Below are positions 59,020-64,000 of a stretch of DNA of 64,000 nucleotides, piece by piece. The notes under the pieces were generated by a model. The model was not told where the DNA came from and searched no databases. It worked only from the letters and a program-made list of their open reading frames with translations. The DNA is taken from the NCBI RefSeq assembly GCF_018128905.1, contig NZ_CP063808.1, forward strand, positions 8,494,001-8,558,000. The letters are read 5' to 3'. The translations under genes and the position numbers were made by a program. The DNA comes from Streptomyces sp. A2-16. GTDB taxonomy: Bacteria > Actinomycetota > Actinomycetes > Streptomycetales > Streptomycetaceae. Every line of letters begins with the position of its first letter. Within the stretch, counting starts at the first letter, position 1.

Positions 59020-59936
59020 CACTCCCCATGGTCGTACCTGAGGCAGGGCTCCCGGCCCGCGTCCGCATCCACGAGGTCGGCGCCCGCGACGGACTGCAGA
59101 ACGAGAAGTCGACCGTGCCGACGGAGGTCAAGGCGGAGTTCGTCCGACGCCTCGCCGAGGCCGGACTGACGACCATCGAGGCGACGAGCTTCGTCCACCC
59201 GAAGTGGGTGCCCCAACTCGCCGACGCGGAGCAGCTGTTCCCGCAGGTGAGCGACGTCCCGGCCGACCTCCCGGTGCTGGTGCCGAACGAACGCGGCCTG
59301 GACCGCGCCCTCGCGCTGGGCGCCACCCGCGTCGCCGTGTTCGCCAGCGCCACCGAGTCCTTCGCCAAGGCCAACCTCAACCGCACGGTCGACGAGGCGC
59401 TGGCGATGTTCGAGCCGGTGGTCGGCCGGGCCAAGGCCGAGGGTGTGCACGTCCGCGGCTACCTGTCGATGTGCTTCGGCGACCCCTGGGAGGGCGCGGT
59501 CCCGGTCCCGCAGGTCGTCAAGGTCTGCCGCGCCCTGCTCGACATGGGCTGCGACGAGCTGAGCCTCGGCGACACCATCGGGGTGGCGACACCGGGGCAC
59601 GTACGGGCGCTGCTCACCGAACTCGACGTCCCCGTGGAGAAGGTGGGCGTGCACTTCCACGACACCTACGGCCAGGCCCTCGCCAACACCTACGCCGCCC
59701 TCCAGCACGGCGTCACCACCGTGGACGCCTCCGCGGGCGGCCTCGGCGGCTGCCCGTACGCCAAGTCCGCCACCGGCAACCTCGCCACCGAGGACCTCGT
59801 GTGGATGCTTCAGGGCCTCGGCATCGACACCGGTGTCGACCTCGACCGTCTCGTCGCCACCAGCGTCTGGATGGCCGAACACCTGGGCCGACCCAGCCCG
59901 TCCCGCACCGTCCGCGCCCTCTCCCACCAGGAGTGA
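59016..59936 (+). CDS. Hydroxymethylglutaryl-CoA lyase
   Basis: The 306-residue TIM-barrel lyase cleaves HMG-CoA to acetyl-CoA and acetoacetate in leucine breakdown. Motifs are VRIHEVGARDGLQNEKSTVP, TTIEATSFVHPKWVPQLADA, SLGDTIGVATPG, HFHDTYGQALANT, and the signature loop GGLGGCPYAKSATGN with the active-site Cys. ATGA overlap with the preceding gene indicates coupled translation. Confidence 0.95.
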   Translation: MTLPMVVPEAGLPARVRIHEVGARDGLQNEKSTVPTEVKAEFVRRLAEAGLTTIEATSFVHPKWVPQLADAEQLFPQVSDVPADLPVLVPNERGLDRALALGATRVAVFASATESFAKANLNRTVDEALAMFEPVVGRAKAEGVHVRGYLSMCFGDPWEGAVPVPQVVKVCRALLDMGCDELSLGDTIGVATPGHVRALLTELDVPVEKVGVHFHDTYGQALANTYAALQHGVTTVDASAGGLGGCPYAKSATGNLATEDLVWMLQGLGIDTGVDLDRLVATSVWMAEHLGRPSPSRTVRALSHQE

Positions 59937-59943
59937 ACCCCCG

Positions 59944-61104
59944 ATGGACCACCGCCTCTCCCCCGAGCTGGAAGAACTCCGCCGTACGGTCGAGGAGTTC
60001 GCCCATGACGTAGTGGCGCCGAAGATCGGCGAGTACTACGAGCACCACGAGTTCCCGTACGAGATCGTCCGCGAGATGGGCCGCATGGGCCTGTTCGGGT
60101 TGCCGTTCCCCGAGGAGTACGGCGGTATGGGCGGCGACTACCTGGCCCTCGGCCTCGTGCTGGAGGAACTCGCGCGCGTGGACTCCTCGGTGGCGATCAC
60201 CCTGGAGGCCGGCGTCTCCCTGGGCGCCATGCCGATCCACCTCTTCGGCACCGAGGAGCAGAAGCGCGAGTGGCTGCCCCGGCTGTGCTCGGGGGAGATC
60301 CTGGGCGCCTTCGGGCTGACCGAGCCGGACGGCGGCAGCGACGCGGGAGCCACGCGTACGACGGCCCGCCTCGACCCCGACACCGACGAGTGGGTGATCA
60401 ACGGCACCAAGTGCTTCATCACCAACTCCGGCACCGACATCACGGGATTGGTCACCGTCACCGCGGTCACCGGCCGCAAGCCCGACGGCAAGCCCCTGAT
60501 CTCCTCGATCATCGTCCCCTCGGGCACCCCGGGCTTCGGAGTCGCGGCGCCGTACTCGAAGGTCGGCTGGAACGCCTCCGACACCCGCGAGCTGTCCTTC
60601 TCCGACGTGCGGGTCCCGGCGGCGAACCTGCTGGGCGAACAGGGCCGCGGCTACGCCCAGTTCCTGCGCATCCTCGACGAGGGCCGGATCGCCATCGCGG
60701 CGCTCGCGACCGGACTCGCGCAGGGCTGTGTGGACGAGTCGGTGAAGTACGCGAAGGAGCGGCAGGCGTTCGGGCGGCCCATCGGCGCCAACCAGGCGAT
60801 CCAGTTCAAGATCGCCGACATGGAGATGAAGGCCCACACCGCGCGCCTTGCCTGGCGGGACGCGGCCTCGCGGCTGGTCACCGGCGAGCCCTTCAAGAAG
60901 GAGGCGGCCCTCGCCAAGCTGTACTCCTCCACGGTCGCCGTGGACAACGCCCGTGACGCCACCCAGATCCACGGCGGCTACGGCTTCATGAACGAGTACC
61001 CGGTCGCCCGCATGTGGCGCGACTCCAAGATCCTGGAGATCGGCGAGGGCACGAGCGAGGTGCAACGGATGCTGATCGCACGGGAGTTGGGCCTGGTGGG
61101 TTAA
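59944..61104 (+). CDS. Acyl-CoA dehydrogenase (isovaleryl-CoA dehydrogenase-like)
   Basis: The 386-residue dehydrogenase shows GAFGLTEPDGGSDAGATRT, CFITNSGTDI, QAFGRPIGANQAIQFKIADM, IHGGYGFMNEYPVARMWRDS and LEIGEGTSEVQRMLIAREL, with the catalytic Glu in the last motif region. It is seven bases from the lyase stop. In this operon it most likely oxidises isovaleryl-CoA to methylcrotonyl-CoA, the carboxylase substrate. Confidence 0.93.
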   Translation: MDHRLSPELEELRRTVEEFAHDVVAPKIGEYYEHHEFPYEIVREMGRMGLFGLPFPEEYGGMGGDYLALGLVLEELARVDSSVAITLEAGVSLGAMPIHLFGTEEQKREWLPRLCSGEILGAFGLTEPDGGSDAGATRTTARLDPDTDEWVINGTKCFITNSGTDITGLVTVTAVTGRKPDGKPLISSIIVPSGTPGFGVAAPYSKVGWNASDTRELSFSDVRVPAANLLGEQGRGYAQFLRILDEGRIAIAALATGLAQGCVDESVKYAKERQAFGRPIGANQAIQFKIADMEMKAHTARLAWRDAASRLVTGEPFKKEAALAKLYSSTVAVDNARDATQIHGGYGFMNEYPVARMWRDSKILEIGEGTSEVQRMLIARELGLVG

Positions 61105-61166
61105 GCCGCAGCTCACAGAGCACCCACAGCTCGGACGGGGCGGCGCCCCACCCTCTGGACATTCAC

Positions 61167-61185
61167 TGAGGTTAGGCTAACCTAC
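61167..61185 (+). promoter_or_regulatory. Iron box upstream of desE
   Basis: TGAGGTTAGGCTAACCTAC matches the DmdR1/DtxR-type iron box of Streptomyces (TTAGGTTAGGCTCACCTAA) at 16 of 19 bases. It lies 48 bases before the desE ATG, so repression by iron-loaded DmdR1 is expected. Confidence 0.85.
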
Positions 61186-61233
61186 ATTGAACTTGTCCGG
61201 CGGGCGCTCCGCCCCGTTCGAAAGCAGCCACAC

Positions 61234-62280
61234 ATGTCCAACGCAAGAGCCGCCCACCTCACCCGCCGTGGCATCCTCGCCGCGGGCGGCGCACTCGGCC
61301 TCGGCGCCGTGCTCGCGGCCTGCGGTGACGACGACTCCAGCAACGAGGGCTCTGGCAAGGGGACCACGGCCGCCAAGTCCGGGGCGTGGACCTTCAAGGA
61401 CGACCGCGGCACGACCGTGAAGCTCGACAAGGTCCCCACGAAGATCGTCGCCTTCGTCGGCGTCGCCGCCGCGCTCCACGACTACGGCATCGAGGTCAAG
61501 GGTGTCTTCGGGCCCACCAAGACCAAGGACGGCAAGGCCGACGTCCAGGCCGGCGACATGGACGTCAGCAAGCTGACGGTCTTCGGCAACGTCTGGGACC
61601 AGTTCAACGTCGAGGAGTACGCGGCCTTCGCGCCCGAGGTCCTCATCACCACGACCTTCGACAGCGCCGGCACCCTCTGGTACGTTCCCGCGGCCTCGGC
61701 GTCCAAGATCGCCAAGCTGGCGCCCAGCGTGGCCGTGTCCGTGTACGACCGTCAGATCACCACGCCGCTCCAGAAGGTGTGGGAGCTGGCCGAGTCGCTC
61801 GGCGCGGACATGACGGCGGCGAAGGTCACCGACGCGAAGAAGCGGTTCGAGTCGGCGTCGGAGCGGCTGCGTGCCGCCGCCAAGGCCCACCCCGACATCA
61901 AGGTGCTCGCCGGGTCCGCGGCGCAGGACGTCTTCTACGTCTCCGGCTCCAACCTCTCCGTCGACCTCGAGTACTTCAAGGCGCTCGGCGTGAACTTCGT
62001 GGAGCCCCCGGCGTCCGTGCTCAAGGCGTCCGGCGGCTGGTACGAGTCGCTGAGCTGGGAGAACGTCGACAAGTACAAGGCCGACATCATCATGATGGAC
62101 GACCGCACGGCGACGATCCAGCCGGCCGACATCACCGAGGCGACCTGGAAGAAGCTGCCCGCGGTGAAGGCGGGACAGGTCATCGCGCGTTCCCCCGAGC
62201 CGATTCTGTCGTACGACAAGTGCGTGGCCATGGTGGAGAACCTGGCGAAGGCGATCGAGACCGCGAAGAAGGTCAGCTGA
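61234..62280 (+). CDS. desE: Ferrioxamine-binding lipoprotein
   Basis: The 348-residue product has a Tat-like lipoprotein signal (LTRRGILAAGGALGLGAVLA with lipobox LAAC) and a Gly/Ser linker. The class III substrate-binding fold of FhuD/FepB proteins follows (KIVAFVGVAAALHDYGIEVK, EYAAFAPEVLITTTF, DIIMMDDRTATI). It should capture ferrioxamine siderophores for an ABC importer encoded elsewhere. It is the first des gene and carries an iron box upstream. Confidence 0.95.
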   Translation: MSNARAAHLTRRGILAAGGALGLGAVLAACGDDDSSNEGSGKGTTAAKSGAWTFKDDRGTTVKLDKVPTKIVAFVGVAAALHDYGIEVKGVFGPTKTKDGKADVQAGDMDVSKLTVFGNVWDQFNVEEYAAFAPEVLITTTFDSAGTLWYVPAASASKIAKLAPSVAVSVYDRQITTPLQKVWELAESLGADMTAAKVTDAKKRFESASERLRAAAKAHPDIKVLAGSAAQDVFYVSGSNLSVDLEYFKALGVNFVEPPASVLKASGGWYESLSWENVDKYKADIIMMDDRTATIQPADITEATWKKLPAVKAGQVIARSPEPILSYDKCVAMVENLAKAIETAKKVS

Positions 62281-62315
62281 CCCCCCTGCACCTTCCTGAA
62301 CGTCAGGAGACTCGC

Positions 62316-63149
62316 ATGACTACGGCCGTGGCCGCCCCGTTCCGCTTCTTCTCCCTCCAGGTGGCACGGACGAGGCGGCTCGGCCCGTCTCTCGTCCGGG
62401 TCAGCTTCACCGGGGAGGACCTCCAGCACTTCTTCTCCCACGGACACGACCAGTCGCTGTCCCTGTTCCTCCCCGCCGAGGGGCGGACCGAGCCGGGGGT
62501 TCCCGTCGAGCTGGGGGACGGGTGGTGGCAGGCCTGGCGGGAGACACCGGAGGCGGAGCGGGCCGTGATGCGCTCGTACACCCTGCGAGGTCTCCGCCGC
62601 GATCCCGACGAGATCGACATCGACTTCGTGCTGCACGAGCCCGCCGGGCCCGCCTCCCGGTGGGCCGCGCGGGCCTGCGCGGGCGACCGGGTCCAGTTGC
62701 TGGGTCCCGCCGTCGCCGACAACCGGGCCATCCGGTTCCGGCCCCCCACGGACACCGACCTCGTGGTGCTCTGGGGGGACGAGACCGCCCTCCCCGCCGT
62801 CTCCGCGATCCTCGAGGCCCTCCCCGCCGGACAGCGCGCCCGCGTGTGGCTGGAGGTGCACGACGCCGGGGACATCCAGGACCTGGCGACCGAGGCGGAC
62901 GCCGAGATCACCTGGCTCGTCGCCGAGAAGGACGGTGCCGAGTGCTCCCCCATGGCGCTCGGCGCCCTCCGGGACACCCCGCTCCCGCCCGCCGAACGGC
63001 CGTACGTCTGGATCGCCGGCGAGTCCGGGTGCGTGAAGGAGCTGCGCCGGCACTTCGTGCGGGAGCGGGGGGTCGACCGGCGCCGGGTGACCTTCGTGGG
63101 GTACTGGCGGCAGGGGATGACCGAGGAGCAGTTGCGCGCGGCCGAGTGA
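62316..63149 (+). CDS. desF: Siderophore-interacting protein (ferric-siderophore reductase type)
   Basis: The 277-residue protein belongs to the ViuB/SIP family, FAD-dependent enzymes that reduce ferric siderophores to release iron in the cytoplasm. The FAD-binding segment is MRSYTLRGLRRD, followed by DFVLHEPAGPASRWAARA and the C-terminal YVWIAGESGCVKELRRHFV and GYWRQGM. CAGGAGA lies upstream of the ATG. It follows desE by 35 bases and shares its iron-regulated promoter. Confidence 0.93.
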   Translation: MTTAVAAPFRFFSLQVARTRRLGPSLVRVSFTGEDLQHFFSHGHDQSLSLFLPAEGRTEPGVPVELGDGWWQAWRETPEAERAVMRSYTLRGLRRDPDEIDIDFVLHEPAGPASRWAARACAGDRVQLLGPAVADNRAIRFRPPTDTDLVVLWGDETALPAVSAILEALPAGQRARVWLEVHDAGDIQDLATEADAEITWLVAEKDGAECSPMALGALRDTPLPPAERPYVWIAGESGCVKELRRHFVRERGVDRRRVTFVGYWRQGMTEEQLRAAE

Positions 63150-63159
63150 CTCCCGCAGA

Positions 63160-63175
63160 CGTGACTTCGGTCACG
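63160..63175 (+). terminator. UUCG-capped hairpin after desF
   Basis: CGTGAC TTCG GTCACG is a 6-base stem closed by a stable TTCG tetraloop, 11 bases past the desF stop and upstream of the desA iron box. It may separate desEF from desA transcription. Confidence 0.5.
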
Positions 63176-63202
63176 GGCAGGGCGGGTTTCCGCGCAACTT
63201 AA

Positions 63203-63221
63203 TTAGGTTAGGCTTACCTAA
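63203..63221 (+). promoter_or_regulatory. Iron box upstream of desA
   Basis: TTAGGTTAGGCTTACCTAA differs from the Streptomyces iron-box consensus at one base. It lies 67 bases before the desA ATG in an AT-rich promoter region, so desferrioxamine synthesis should be repressed by iron. Confidence 0.92.
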
Positions 63222-63287
63222 GTTGAAGCCGGGATCTCCCCGCTCCTGCCTTGTCCCGCACGGACTGTCCCCACCGGAGGGCCCCAC

Positions 63288-64000
63288 ATGCGCTCGCACC
63301 TGCTCAATGACACGACCGCGGAGAGCTACCGGCGCTCCGTGACCGAAGGAATCGAGCGGGTGGCGGCCAAACTCGCCACCACCACAAGGCCGTTCACCGG
63401 CGTCACCGTCGACGCACTCACTCCCCGCATCGACGAGATCGACCTCGACAAGCCCCTGCTGGACACGACGGCGGTGCTCGACGAGCTGGAGGACGTCTAC
63501 CTCCGCGACGCGGTCTACTTCCACCACCCCCGCTACCTCGCCCACCTCAACTGCCCGGTCGTCATCCCTGCCGTGCTCGGCGAGGCCATCCTCTCCGCCG
63601 TCAACTCCTCCCTGGACACCTGGGACCAGTCCGCCGGCGGCACCCTCATCGAACGCAAGCTGATCGACTGGACGACCGCCCGCATCGGCCTGGGTCCCGT
63701 CGCGGACGGCGTGTTCACCTCGGGCGGGACGCAGTCCAACCTCCAGGCGCTGCTGCTGGCCCGCGAGGAGGCGAAGGCCGAGTCCTTCGCCGACCTGCGT
63801 GTCTTCGCCTCCGAGGTCAGCCACTTCAGCGTCAGGAAGTCGGCCAAACTCCTTGGCCTGAGCGCCGATTCGGTGGTGTCCGTCCCCGTCGACCACGACA
63901 AGCGGATGCAGACCGTCGCCCTCGCCCGGGAGCTGGAGCGCTGCCGCCGCGACGGCCTGGTCCCGATGGCCGTCGTCGCCACCGCCGGCACCACCGACTT
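63288..64000 (+). CDS. desA: Lysine decarboxylase of desferrioxamine biosynthesis (N-terminal part)
   Basis: The frame opens at ATG 63288 (GGAGG upstream) and runs off the right edge after 237 codons. The sequence is a group II PLP decarboxylase (YFHHPRYLAHLNCPVVIPAV, GVFTSGGTQSNLQALLLARE, ASEVSHFSVRKSAKLLGL, VVATAGTTDF). The PLP-binding Lys lies beyond the window. In Streptomyces the enzyme decarboxylates lysine to cadaverine as the first step of desferrioxamine synthesis. Its promoter carries a near-perfect iron box. Confidence 0.94.
   Translation, partial: MRSHLLNDTTAESYRRSVTEGIERVAAKLATTTRPFTGVTVDALTPRIDEIDLDKPLLDTTAVLDELEDVYLRDAVYFHHPRYLAHLNCPVVIPAVLGEAILSAVNSSLDTWDQSAGGTLIERKLIDWTTARIGLGPVADGVFTSGGTQSNLQALLLAREEAKAESFADLRVFASEVSHFSVRKSAKLLGLSADSVVSVPVDHDKRMQTVALARELERCRRDGLVPMAVVATAGTTD

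Noticed and set aside
55447..59022. A 1191-codon open frame on the - strand
   Set aside because: It mirrors the two carboxylase genes, whose motifs (biotin site, ATP-grasp, carboxyltransferase) are unambiguous on the + strand.

Overview
The window is high-GC actinobacterial DNA and almost certainly comes from a Streptomyces chromosome. The evidence is strong G/C third-position bias, frequent GTG starts with 4-base GTGA/ATGA overlaps, Tat and lipoprotein signal peptides, LacI/TetR/PucR regulators, and a right end that runs into a desferrioxamine locus (desE-desF-desA). From memory, the gene order resembles the core-chromosome stretch of S. coelicolor from about SCO2731 to SCO2782, with strain-specific inserts. 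There are no tRNA or rRNA genes, CRISPR arrays, prophage or insertion sequences that I can recognise.

Layout. 1-5.6 kb: the tail of a copper P-type ATPase, a 660-base non-coding gap ending in a strong terminator, citrate synthase, and a RecD2-like DNA helicase. 5.9-11.8 kb: a ribose-type operon rbsR-rbsA-rbsCB(fusion)-rbsK-rbsD with two upstream LacI-type operator repeats. 11.8-14.4 kb: two small exported proteins and a winged-helix regulator. 14.7-19.2 kb: a three-gene catabolic operon (TIM-barrel isomerase, DUF993, Gfo/Idh/MocA oxidoreductase) divergent from a LacI regulator. 19.2-22.6 kb: a degenerate repeat patch, then an O-methyltransferase with an extra N-terminal domain and a PHBH-type flavin hydroxylase. 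22.9-26.4 kb: DUF4253, RibD/DHFR-like, MarR-GNAT and TIM-barrel genes. 26.5-31.6 kb: an MFS exporter, a P450, an unlisted 27-codon peptide gene, a GNAT enzyme, an EPSP synthase and a small membrane protein. 31.9-45.8 kb: mostly exported or envelope functions (GH3 hexosaminidase, lipoprotein, S37 peptidase, fused ABC exporter, phytase-like protein, beta-lactamase-fold hydrolase, GT39 glycosyltransferase, endonuclease I). 45.8-52.4 kb: a ureohydrolase/TPP-enzyme/sodium symporter operon with a PucR regulator, and a conserved putative phosphatase. 52.6-61.1 kb: acyl-CoA metabolism, including a methylcrotonyl-CoA-carboxylase-type leucine/isovalerate operon next to a TetR regulator. 61.1-64 kb: iron-box-controlled siderophore genes.

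The most interesting system is at 27.8-29.4 kb. A 27-residue peptide ends in Pro-Tyr-Met-Tyr-Tyr, has its own promoter and RBS, and is followed by a stem-loop and then a cytochrome P450. This is the architecture of cittilin-type RiPPs (27-residue precursor, C-terminal YIYY core released after proline, P450 crosslinking of the tyrosines), here with a YMYY core. A second notable pattern is a pair of leaderless genes (recD2-like and DUF4253) with matching RecA-independent DNA-damage promoters, each placing the -10 box exactly six bases before the ATG.
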